Assembly (NCBI RefSeq): GCF_934295145.1
Contig: NZ_CAKRAS010000045.1
Location: forward strand, 1 to 25,266
Origin: an uncultured Eubacterium sp.
GTDB lineage: Bacteria > Bacillota > Clostridia > Lachnospirales > Lachnospiraceae
Reading direction: 5' to 3'
Length of the DNA stretch: 25,266 nucleotides
Position numbers and translations under genes: made by a program. Below the pieces are notes generated by a model. The model was not told the origin of the DNA, ran no database searches, and saw nothing but the letters and a program-made list of their open reading frames with translations. Positions within the stretch are counted from its first letter, which is position 1; every line of letters starts with the position of its first letter. Of the stretch, positions 7,678 through 15,012 are shown in pieces.

Positions 7678-9003
7678 ATGAGTAAACCGGTTGTTGCGGT
7701 TGTGGGACGTCCGAATGTAGGAAAATCTACATTATTCAATGCCCTGGCAGGAGAGCGTATTTCCATCGTTAAGGATACACCGGGTGTCACAAGAGACCGT
7801 ATTTATGCAGATGTAGAATGGCTGAACCATTCATTTACTATGGTAGATACCGGAGGTATTGAGCCGGACAGTAAAGACGTGATTTTGTCACAGATGCGTG
7901 AGCAGGCAGAGATTGCTATTGCTACCGCAGATGTGATCGTATTTATGACTGACGTACATCAGGGATTGGTGGATGCAGATGCAAAAGTGGCAGATATGCT
8001 GCGCCGTTCCCATAAACCTGTCGTTCTGGTTGTCAATAAAGTAGACAGCTTTCAGAAATACATGGCGGATGTATATGAATTTTATAATCTTGGAATCGGT
8101 GATCCAATGCCGATTTCTGCAGCTTCCCGCCTGGGACTGGGTGATATGCTGGAGGAAGTAGTAAAACATTTCCCGGATACAGCCAAAGAAGAGGAAGAGG
8201 ATACAAGACCAAAGGTTGCCATTATCGGAAAACCAAACGTTGGAAAATCTTCTCTGGTAAATAAACTGGCAGGTGAATCCCGTGTGATCGTATCTGACAT
8301 CGCAGGAACTACCCGTGATGCCATTGATACAGCGGTAAAATATAACGGAAAAGAGTATATTTTCATTGATACTGCTGGGCTGCGCCGTAAAAACAAGATC
8401 AAAGAAGAAATTGAGCGTTACAGTATTATCCGTGCGGTAACAGCTGTAGAACGTGCGGACGTTGTCATCCTTGTGATTGATGCGACAGAAGGTGTGACTG
8501 AGCAGGATGCAAAAATCGCCGGAATCGCTCATGAGCGTGGAAAAGGTATTATCATTGCTGTAAATAAATGGGATGCCATTGAAAAAGATGACAAGACTAT
8601 TTATAAGCATACAAATAAAATCCGTGAGATCCTAAGCTTCATGTCCTATGCAGAGATCATGTTTATTTCAGCAAAAACAGGTCAGCGTCTGAGTAAAATG
8701 TATGAAATGATCGACATGGTTCTGGAAAACAATGCAATGCGTGTGGCTACCGGTGTCTTAAATGAAATTATGACCGAAGCCGTAGCAATGCAGCAGCCTC
8801 CTTCTGACAAAGGAAAACGTCTGAGACTTTATTATATTACACAGGTTGCGGTGAAACCACCGACATTTGTTATTTTTGTAAACGATAAAGAACTGATGCA
8901 TTTCTCCTATACGCGATATTTGGAAAACAGAATCCGTGACACCTTTGGATTTAAGGGCACGGCATTGAAGTTTATTATCCGTGAGAGAAAGGAAGACAGA
9001 TAA
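7678..9003 (+). CDS. der: Ribosome biogenesis GTPase Der (EngA)
   Basis: Der is a double-GTPase protein needed for maturation of the 50S ribosomal subunit. The first G domain has GRPNVGKST (residues 10-18), DTGG and NKVD; the second has GKPNVGKSS, DTAG and NKWD. The C-terminal KH-like domain ends with typical basic residues. The length of 441 residues matches the family. An upstream in-frame ATG at 7663 would overlap the ribosome site; GAGGGA (7665-7670) lies 7 nt before ATG 7678, so the protein starts MSKPVVAVVG. The stop codon directly abuts the plsY start. Confidence 0.96.
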   Translation: MSKPVVAVVGRPNVGKSTLFNALAGERISIVKDTPGVTRDRIYADVEWLNHSFTMVDTGGIEPDSKDVILSQMREQAEIAIATADVIVFMTDVHQGLVDADAKVADMLRRSHKPVVLVVNKVDSFQKYMADVYEFYNLGIGDPMPISAASRLGLGDMLEEVVKHFPDTAKEEEEDTRPKVAIIGKPNVGKSSLVNKLAGESRVIVSDIAGTTRDAIDTAVKYNGKEYIFIDTAGLRRKNKIKEEIERYSIIRAVTAVERADVVILVIDATEGVTEQDAKIAGIAHERGKGIIIAVNKWDAIEKDDKTIYKHTNKIREILSFMSYAEIMFISAKTGQRLSKMYEMIDMVLENNAMRVATGVLNEIMTEAVAMQQPPSDKGKRLRLYYITQVAVKPPTFVIFVNDKELMHFSYTRYLENRIRDTFGFKGTALKFIIRERKEDR

Positions 9004-9654
9004 ATGGTAGTATTTCGAATCGTAAGTATTCTTTTAGGCTACCTGTTTGGACTGTTTCCGACTGGTGTGTTATATGGAAAAGCACATAATGTGGACATTC
9101 GATCCAGGGGAAGTGGAAATTCTGGCATGACAAATTCACTGCGTGTCCTTGGATGGAAGGCCGGCGTGGTTGTGTTTTTGGGTGACTGTTTAAAAGCAGT
9201 GGCAGCAATGGCAATCATCTGGGGAGTGGCAAGAACCCGTTACCCTGATGCGGTGAAATTGCTGGAACTGTATGCCGGATTTGGCGCTGTCCTTGGTCAT
9301 AACTTCCCTTTTTATATGAAGTTTAAGGGAGGAAAAGGAATTGCAAGCAGCGTTGGAATTGTGTTTTCTTTTGACTGGAGAATGGTTCCAATCTGTGCAA
9401 TTTTATTTTTTTCATCTGTAGTTCCAACGGGATTTATGTCTCTTGGTTCCCTTGGAATTATGAGTGGATTTTTTGTACAGACCATTGTGTTTGGGCAGAT
9501 GGGATGGCTAAAGATCGCCACGCAGTTTCTGCCGGAGACCTATGTGCTTGCTGGTATATTGACGGCACTGGCATTCTGGCAGCATCGCGCAAATATCAAA
9601 CGTCTGGCAACCGGAACGGAAAATAAGTTCCGCCCGGCGAAGAAAAGTGAGTAA
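9004..9654 (+). CDS. plsY: Glycerol-3-phosphate acyltransferase PlsY
   Basis: This membrane enzyme transfers an acyl group from acyl-phosphate to the sn-1 position of glycerol-3-phosphate, the first step of phospholipid synthesis. The 216-residue, very hydrophobic chain shows the three conserved loops: GSGNSGMTNSLR (36-47), GHNFPFYMKFKGGKG (around 98-112) and a C-terminal QHRANIKRLATGTENKF-type segment. The start codon touches the der stop (TAA-ATG), and the ribosome site AAAGGA lies inside the end of der, so translation is probably coupled. gpsA follows after 45 nt. The two genes make and use glycerol-3-phosphate, which explains the pairing. Confidence 0.95.
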   Translation: MVVFRIVSILLGYLFGLFPTGVLYGKAHNVDIRSRGSGNSGMTNSLRVLGWKAGVVVFLGDCLKAVAAMAIIWGVARTRYPDAVKLLELYAGFGAVLGHNFPFYMKFKGGKGIASSVGIVFSFDWRMVPICAILFFSSVVPTGFMSLGSLGIMSGFFVQTIVFGQMGWLKIATQFLPETYVLAGILTALAFWQHRANIKRLATGTENKFRPAKKSE

Positions 9655-9699
9655 TTACATAAAAAAGATATATGATAGTATAAATATGGAGGCGGAAAA

Positions 9700-10707
9700 A
9701 TGGCAGAAATAGGTGTAATCGGTGCCGGAAGCTGGGGAACAGCACTGGCGATCGTTCTGGCTCATAATGGACACAATGTAACCGTGTGGTCTATTCTGGA
9801 AGATGAAGTGAAAATGCTCACAAATGAACGAGAACACAAAGACAAACTTCCAGGTGTAAAAATACCGGAAACGATTTCATTTACAACTGATCTGAAGGCT
9901 GCGGCAGCAGGAAAAGAGATGGTGGTACTTGCGGTACCTTCACCGTTTACAAGAAGTACGGCACATAATCTGGCTGAGTTTATCACGGAAGGACAGCTGA
10001 TCGTTATTGTTTCTAAAGGTATTGAAGAAAGCACATTGATGATCCAGTCTGAGATCGTAGAGCAGGAGATTCCACAGGCAGATGTGGCGGTCATGTCAGG
10101 CCCAAGCCATGCAGAGGAAGTGGGACGTGGATTGCCGACAACTGTTGTGGCTGGTGCACATACAAAGAAATCTGCAGAGCAGGTACAGACATTCTTTATG
10201 AATGAGGTGTTTCGTGTATACACAAGTCCGGACATGTTGGGAATTGAGCTTGGTGCTTCTCTGAAAAATGTCATTGCGCTGGCGGCAGGTATGGCGGACG
10301 GACTGGGATATGGAGACAATACAAAAGCAGCATTGATCACACGCGGAATCAAGGAAATCAGCCGCCTGGGAGTGGCAATGGGCGCAAATGCAGAGACATT
10401 AAATGGCCTGTCAGGTATCGGAGACTTGATTGTAACTTGTGCCAGCCGTCACAGCCGTAACCGTAAAGCCGGTATGCTGATCGGACAGGGCTATACCATG
10501 CAGGAAGCGATGGATGAAGTAAAGATGGTTGTGGAAGGTGTTTATTCAGCGAAAGCAGCTATTGCGCTGGCAAAAAAATATGATATTGACATGCCGATTA
10601 TTGAGCAGGTAAATGCAGTATTATTTGATAAACAGACAGCGAAAGATGCTGTGATGGAACTGATGTTGCGTGACAAGAAAGCGGAGCATGAGGATATTCA
10701 GTGGTAA
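9700..10707 (+). CDS. gpsA: Glycerol-3-phosphate dehydrogenase [NAD(P)+]
   Basis: It reduces dihydroxyacetone phosphate to sn-glycerol-3-phosphate, the substrate of PlsY encoded just upstream. The 335-residue protein opens with the dinucleotide-binding motif GAGSWGTALA (around residues 8-17). It also carries the family segments VSKGIE, MSGPSHAEEV and GASLKNVIALAAGM; the Lys in SLKN is the expected catalytic residue. The C-terminal LNGLSGIGDLIVTC and SRNRKAG segments are typical. GGAGG lies 7 nt before the ATG. It is probably co-transcribed with der and plsY. No clear terminator follows, so the next gene may be in the same transcript. Confidence 0.96.
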   Translation: MAEIGVIGAGSWGTALAIVLAHNGHNVTVWSILEDEVKMLTNEREHKDKLPGVKIPETISFTTDLKAAAAGKEMVVLAVPSPFTRSTAHNLAEFITEGQLIVIVSKGIEESTLMIQSEIVEQEIPQADVAVMSGPSHAEEVGRGLPTTVVAGAHTKKSAEQVQTFFMNEVFRVYTSPDMLGIELGASLKNVIALAAGMADGLGYGDNTKAALITRGIKEISRLGVAMGANAETLNGLSGIGDLIVTCASRHSRNRKAGMLIGQGYTMQEAMDEVKMVVEGVYSAKAAIALAKKYDIDMPIIEQVNAVLFDKQTAKDAVMELMLRDKKAEHEDIQW

Positions 10708-10718
10708 CGCCTGTGTTG

Positions 10719-10732
10719 TCACAAAATTGTGA
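10719..10732. promoter_or_regulatory. Short perfect palindrome between gpsA and the zinc-ribbon gene
   Basis: TCACAAAATTGTGA has perfect dyad symmetry and is followed by AAAAAA on the plus strand, so it is not a plus-strand terminator. It could be a small operator. No known consensus is matched; the half-sites are the reverse of CRP-type TGTGA...TCACA order. Confidence 0.25.
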
Positions 10733-10772
10733 AAAAATCAAAAGCAGGAGACTGTAAAGAGGAGAAATCAGG

Positions 10773-11672
10773 ATGCTGATACGATGTGCAAAATGTGGAA
10801 AAATGTATGATTATGATAAATACAATGGTATTTGCCCAAATTGTGCGCGGTATAACCGACCGGACAGCCGCGAGGATATGGAGCAGAGTCTGCATGATAA
10901 ATATGATACAGGATCTGATCCACGTCAGCATGACTGGTATCGGGAACCTCAAAATACAGTCAAGAAGGAGAAACAATCTTATACATATCAGAGTTTTGGC
11001 GAACAGGCAGCTGAAAATAGCAATACGTTGAAGCGGGCAACCCATCAGACGCAGGGATGTAAAAAGTCGGCTTTCATGCCAGCTGTTATTGTTCTGGTGG
11101 CTGTACTTGTGGCTGTGCTGATAGGGGGCACAGTGCTTTTTGCGACCTTGGGTCCTGCAATTACAGACGATTGGGATGTGAATGACCAGGGTTACGATCA
11201 GGCGGAAGAGACTATTGATCCGGAATATCAGAATCGAGTTTATGTGGATTATGCCTGGACAGATTGCCTGGGAGATGATCTTGACGACGTGGATTGGGAT
11301 GATTATGTAAATGATTATTTTACGGAAGCGACGGACGGAGAACTGGCACAGCTTTCAGAACTTACGGCAGAACCCGGAATGACGTATTATCTGATTTCTC
11401 TGGATATTAGAAACAACCTGCCTGATTCATACAGCTTATCTTATCTGACGGAAAATATGCTCAGTTTCTGGTCGGACGAAGATATGGATGGAAATCCAGA
11501 TGAATACTATGAAATCGAAAAACTGTTTACCATCAGCCATCCAGAGACGGAGTCAATGGATGATAACTATGTGGAGGTTCTGATAGCGGTACCGGATGAT
11601 CTGGAAGATCTTTATGGAGCCTGTGTTTTGAATGACAATGCAGAAGAATTTGGCTGCTATCTGGATGAATAA
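10773..11672 (+). CDS. Zinc-ribbon, single-pass membrane protein of unknown function
   Basis: I do not recognise a named family for this 299-residue protein. A zinc ribbon is visible at the N terminus (Cys5/Cys8 and Cys21/Cys24, CAKC and CPNC). A hydrophilic, probably disordered stretch follows (25-98). One strongly hydrophobic helix spans about 102-128. The C-terminal 170 residues are very rich in Asp, Glu and Tyr. The Lys/Arg residues before the helix suggest that the ribbon is cytoplasmic and the acidic domain outside. The segment MTYYLISLDIRNNL resembles the beta-sandwich domains of DUF4352-like surface proteins, but that is only a suggestion. AGGAG lies 8 nt before the ATG, and a terminator follows the gene. 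Confidence 0.75.
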   Translation: MLIRCAKCGKMYDYDKYNGICPNCARYNRPDSREDMEQSLHDKYDTGSDPRQHDWYREPQNTVKKEKQSYTYQSFGEQAAENSNTLKRATHQTQGCKKSAFMPAVIVLVAVLVAVLIGGTVLFATLGPAITDDWDVNDQGYDQAEETIDPEYQNRVYVDYAWTDCLGDDLDDVDWDDYVNDYFTEATDGELAQLSELTAEPGMTYYLISLDIRNNLPDSYSLSYLTENMLSFWSDEDMDGNPDEYYEIEKLFTISHPETESMDDNYVEVLIAVPDDLEDLYGACVLNDNAEEFGCYLDE

Positions 11673-11703
11673 ATTGTATAGTAAATTACAGAGATAAAAG
11701 AAA

Positions 11704-11738
11704 AGGCCTGATGTCTGCAGTGGATACCGGGTCTTTTT
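11704..11738 (+). terminator. Rho-independent terminator after the zinc-ribbon gene
   Basis: Bases 11704-11715 pair with 11723-11734 (one mismatch, some G-U pairs), followed by four Ts. Confidence 0.75.
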
Positions 11739-11813
11739 CTCTCAGTAAAGAAATTTATTCCTGTAAAAATGTAAGTGAAAACAAGCTTATGATAAAAGAA
11801 AGTGGAGGAAATT

Positions 11814-12251
11814 ATGATGGAAAATATTCGTATCAAATATTTTACGGACAAAATTGACAAATTGGAGTATATTGACGGAAAATCTGACTGGATCGATCTG
11901 CGTGCAAGTGAAACCGTTGAGATGAAAGCAGGAGAGTTCAAACTGATTCCACTCGGAGTTGCAATGGAATTGCCGAAGGGGTATGAAGCTCATGTGGTAC
12001 CGCGCAGCTCAACTTTTAAAAATTATGGATTACTGCAGGTAAACAGCTGTGGTATCATTGATGGTTCTTATTGTGGAGATGAAGATATGTGGCGTATGCC
12101 GGTGTATGCAACCCGTGATACCGTGATCAATGTAAATGACAGAATATGTCAGTTCCGTATCGTGGAGAATCAGCCACAGATCGTATTTGAGGAAGTTACA
12201 TCCCTTGGAAACAGTAATCGCGGCGGTTTTGGAAGCACTGGAAAACAGTAA
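11814..12251 (+). CDS. dut: dUTP diphosphatase (trimeric dUTPase)
   Basis: It hydrolyses dUTP to dUMP and PPi, keeping uracil out of DNA and supplying dUMP for thymidylate synthesis. All five trimeric dUTPase motifs are present in 145 residues: LIPLGVAMELPKGY (44-57), PRSS (63-66), NSCGIIDGSYCGDEDMW (77-93, with the catalytic Asp83), RICQFRI (110-116) and the C-terminal P-loop-like RGGFGSTG. A longer reading from a GTG at 11802 would place the ribosome site GGAGG (11804-11808) inside the gene, so it is rejected. The ATG at 11814 or the one at 11817 is the start; spacing slightly favours the latter. The gene stands alone between a terminator and the msmK promoter region. Confidence 0.93.
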   Translation: MMENIRIKYFTDKIDKLEYIDGKSDWIDLRASETVEMKAGEFKLIPLGVAMELPKGYEAHVVPRSSTFKNYGLLQVNSCGIIDGSYCGDEDMWRMPVYATRDTVINVNDRICQFRIVENQPQIVFEEVTSLGNSNRGGFGSTGKQ

Positions 12252-12397
12252 ATCGGATGTACACGAAATTATATGACAGATGTGAAAATATTGTTCGTTA
12301 AATCGTCAAAAAAATAAAGGAATGCATCGTCGTAATGATGAAAAATTGTAAGACATGAACAAAAAACTGTCAGAAACACCAAGGTTTTGATGGTAAT

Positions 12398-12447
12398 TTT
12401 GTTAAAATACATGATGACAAGAGCAAATAGATTTGTTAAAATAACAA
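12398..12447. repeat. Direct repeat and palindrome in the msmK promoter region
   Basis: TTTGTTAAAATA occurs at 12398-12409 and 12432-12443. The second copy extends into a perfect palindrome, TTGTTA-AAA-TAACAA (12433-12447), which overlaps the predicted -10. The half-site resembles a Rex half-site, but the spacing is 3 nt shorter than the Rex consensus. Confidence 0.55.
12414..12442 (+). promoter_or_regulatory. Probable promoter of msmK
   Basis: ATGACA (12414-12419), a 17-nt spacer, TAAAAT (12437-12442); each hexamer matches five of six consensus bases. The predicted leader is about 50 nt. Confidence 0.55.
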
Positions 12448-12501
12448 CATAAACAAAGCAAGAAGTTTTGTGGAGAATTATTTTATGGAGGGTAATTAAA
12501 A

Positions 12502-13614
12502 ATGGCAGAATTATCATTAAAACATATCTATAAGAGATATCCAAACGGGTTTGAGGCTGTAAAGGATTTTAACCTTGATGTAGCAGATAAAGAGTTCATT
12601 ATTTTTGTTGGACCATCTGGATGCGGTAAATCTACAACACTTCGTATGATTGCTGGTCTGGAAGAAATCACAGAAGGTGAATTCGATATCGACGGAAAGA
12701 GAATGAATGACGTTGAGCCGAAAGACAGAGATATTGCTATGGTATTTCAGAACTATGCATTATATCCTCATATGACCGTATATAATAATATGGCATTTGC
12801 GTTAAAATTAAGAAAAGTTCCAAAAGATGAGATTGATAAAAAAGTTCGTAACGCAGCAAGAATTCTTGATCTTGAAAAATTGCTGGATCGTAAACCGAAA
12901 GCTCTTTCCGGTGGACAGAGACAGCGTGTTGCCATGGGACGTGCTATCGTGCGTGAACCGAAGGTATTCCTGATGGATGAGCCGCTTTCCAATCTGGATG
13001 CAAAATTAAGAGTACAGATGCGTTCTGAAATTTCATCCTTACATCAGAGACTTGGCGCAACTATCATTTATGTAACACATGATCAGACAGAGGCTATGAC
13101 ACTTGGTACAAGAATCGTTGTTATGAAAGATGGCGTGATCATGCAGGTGGATTCTCCGCAGAAACTTTACAATGAGCCAAACAATCTGTTTGTTGCAGGA
13201 TTCATTGGATCTCCACAGATGAACTTTATTGACTGTGTATGTAAGGTTGAGGGAGATAAAGTTACTCTGACAAATGGTGATACTTCTTTCGTAATGCCGG
13301 AGGGCAAAGCTAAAGCATTAAAAGATGGCGGATATGATGGAAAAACAGTTGTATTTGGTATTCGCCCAGATGATATGGATGATTATCCGGAGTACATCGA
13401 GAAACATGCCGGATATGCAATCAAAGCAAAATGTACCGGTTATGAGCTTCTTGGTTCCGAAGTATTACTCTACTATACATACAACGGTGCTACAATGACT
13501 GCTAAAGTTGATTCCAGTACACCGTGCCGTTATGGTGATGATGTAACTGTTGCTTTTGACATTAACAAAGGACATGTTTTCGATAAAGAGACAGAGCAGG
13601 TTATCTCTCACTAA
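12502..13614 (+). CDS. msmK: ABC sugar-importer ATPase, MsmK/UgpC/MalK type
   Basis: This is the nucleotide-binding subunit of carbohydrate importers. The 370 residues show Walker A GPSGCGKST (37-45), Q-loop MVFQNYALYPHMTV, signature LSGGQRQRVAMGRA, Walker B LMDEPLSNLD and H-loop YVTHDQTEA. The C-terminal 130 residues form the regulatory OB-like (TOBE) domain typical of MalK/MsmK. No permease or sugar-binding-protein gene is next to it, so it is probably a shared ATPase serving several importers encoded elsewhere, as known for MsmK in streptococci and MsmX in Bacillus. GGAGGG lies 9 nt before the ATG. Its own promoter and terminator make it monocistronic. Which sugars it serves cannot be read from the sequence. 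Confidence 0.93.
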   Translation: MAELSLKHIYKRYPNGFEAVKDFNLDVADKEFIIFVGPSGCGKSTTLRMIAGLEEITEGEFDIDGKRMNDVEPKDRDIAMVFQNYALYPHMTVYNNMAFALKLRKVPKDEIDKKVRNAARILDLEKLLDRKPKALSGGQRQRVAMGRAIVREPKVFLMDEPLSNLDAKLRVQMRSEISSLHQRLGATIIYVTHDQTEAMTLGTRIVVMKDGVIMQVDSPQKLYNEPNNLFVAGFIGSPQMNFIDCVCKVEGDKVTLTNGDTSFVMPEGKAKALKDGGYDGKTVVFGIRPDDMDDYPEYIEKHAGYAIKAKCTGYELLGSEVLLYYTYNGATMTAKVDSSTPCRYGDDVTVAFDINKGHVFDKETEQVISH

Positions 13615-13652
13615 GGGCAATACGTCGAAACGATAATTGTTTTGGAAAAATG

Positions 13653-13684
13653 AAACTGGGTATGGATACATACCCAGTTTTCTT
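13653..13684 (+). terminator. Rho-independent terminator of msmK
   Basis: A perfect 12-bp stem (13653-13664 with 13669-13680, loop GATA) ends in a T-rich tract. Confidence 0.88.
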
Positions 13685-13685
13685 G

Positions 13686-13727
13686 CTTAATAGGATTTGG
13701 GTGTTAAAACATCCAAATTCTATTAAG
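13686..13727. repeat. Long inverted repeat between msmK and the PucR-type regulator
   Basis: CTTAATAGGATTTGGGTG (13686-13703) pairs with 13710-13727 over 18 bp with only two G-U pairs and a TTAAAA loop. No T tract follows, so it is not a standard terminator. It begins 2 nt after the msmK terminator and ends about 43 nt before the first possible start codon of the next gene. Confidence 0.6.
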
Positions 13728-13770
13728 TAAAAGCACTTCTTTATAGGGAAGAATCAATCCCTGTCAGATT

Positions 13771-14925
13771 ATGCGAATGTTTGAGAATTGGAGGTATCAA
13801 AAGACAGTTATGGAGGCACGTGTATCCGGAAAAAAACTCATGCAGGCGCTGCAGGAAATGAAGGAGATTTCCAGAATGGAATTTGTTCTGTATGCAAAAA
13901 AAGGAAAGCTTTTGGCATCTACCTGCTCGGAGCCGGAGCAGAAAATTCAGGAATTTGTTGTACAGTTTGGAAAATCCATGGCAGAAAGTCAGACGATACA
14001 GAACTGGATTTTCCTGAAAATTGAAATCAATGACCGCACGGAATTAATCCTTCTGGTGAATAAAAATGGCAGTAACGATTCCTCTTATGTGATAGGACGT
14101 ATGGCATCCTGCCAGATCCGAAATCTGTATCTGGCAGCCAGAGAACCGACCAGTGAATCAAATTTCCTGCGGAAACTGATGAAGGGAGAATACAGTGAAC
14201 AGCAGATTCGGGAGCAGATGTATGAGGTACGATTGAAAAATGCCTCTTATATGCTGTATGTAATCCGATTTTCCGGAGAGCAGGATCAGATTGTTCTGGA
14301 AACATTGAAAAATCTGTTTGTTGTTTATTCTGTTGATTTTCTCGTGGAAATGGACGATACGCATATGGTTCTGGTGAAAAATATTCTGGGAATCGATGCA
14401 GAATATGATACTTATGCGCGCAGGATCATTGACAATCTGCAGTCAGAGGCAATGGTAAATGCATGGGTGGGATATACCGATCTGGCAGAAGACCTGACAG
14501 AATTGCATGAATGTTACCGACAGGCCTGCACAGCACTTCAGGTAGGAACCGTATTTTACGAGGAAGAGCGTGTCTTTTATTACCGGCATCTCGGCCTTGG
14601 ACGTCTGATCCAGCAGCTGCCAAAAGATCTGTGTGATCTGTTCTTACAGGAAGTCTTAGGGGAACAGGCAGATCTTGATATGGATGAAGAGACGCTGACA
14701 ACGATTACGCATCTGTTTGATAACAATTTGAATATTTCAGAGACTGCCAGACAGCTTTATATTCATCGAAATACATTGGTCTATCGTTTGGAGCGGATTG
14801 AGAAAAGACTTGGTCTCGATATTCGTACCTTTGAAGATGCAATGCTGTTTAAAATTGCCATGATGGTTCGCACCCACAGAAATGCAATCGGCGGTTGCCA
14901 AATAAAACATGACGTGGTAGAATAA
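13771..14925 (+). CDS. PucR/CdaR-type transcriptional regulator
   Basis: This protein of up to 384 residues ends in a PucR-type helix-turn-helix (around 316-346: NISETARQLYIHRNTLVYRL), the DNA-binding region of CdaR/PucR regulators. The middle is GGDEF-like in secondary structure, as usual for this family, and the N-terminal 120 residues may sense a ligand. The start is uncertain. ATG 13771 has no ribosome site; ATG 13810 (MEARVSGKKL) has GGAGGT 13 nt upstream and begins close to where the family similarity seems to start, so it may be the real start. Family members often respond to sugars, purines or diacids. Its place beside an orphan sugar ATPase suggests a carbohydrate link, which is inference. 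Confidence 0.82.
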   Translation: MRMFENWRYQKTVMEARVSGKKLMQALQEMKEISRMEFVLYAKKGKLLASTCSEPEQKIQEFVVQFGKSMAESQTIQNWIFLKIEINDRTELILLVNKNGSNDSSYVIGRMASCQIRNLYLAAREPTSESNFLRKLMKGEYSEQQIREQMYEVRLKNASYMLYVIRFSGEQDQIVLETLKNLFVVYSVDFLVEMDDTHMVLVKNILGIDAEYDTYARRIIDNLQSEAMVNAWVGYTDLAEDLTELHECYRQACTALQVGTVFYEEERVFYYRHLGLGRLIQQLPKDLCDLFLQEVLGEQADLDMDEETLTTITHLFDNNLNISETARQLYIHRNTLVYRLERIEKRLGLDIRTFEDAMLFKIAMMVRTHRNAIGGCQIKHDVVE

Positions 14926-14932
14926 GAAACTG

Positions 14933-14955
14933 CCCAGTGACAGGTGGTCGCTGGG
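14933..14955 (+). terminator. Weak hairpin after the regulator gene
   Basis: CCCAGTGAC pairs with GTCGCTGGG (one G-U pair, loop AGGTG). Only a poor T-rich stretch follows, so it is at best an inefficient terminator or an mRNA 3'-end stabiliser. Confidence 0.35.
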
Positions 14956-15012
14956 TACTTACACGTTTATTTCAAGTTGAATCAATAAAGGGTATAGGAG
15001 CAGAAACCGAGT

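Noticed and set aside
7888..8610. 240-residue frame antisense to der
   Set aside because: der is intact with all its GTPase motifs; the antisense product is rich in Cys, His and Phe like a codon-bias shadow, and no ribosome site is seen.
11802..11813. GTG start for dUTPase
   Set aside because: The GGAGG ribosome site would be inside the coding region.
12433..12447. Second Rex operator at msmK
   Set aside because: Half-sites are similar, but the centre is 3 nt shorter than the Rex consensus, so I list it only as an unassigned palindrome.
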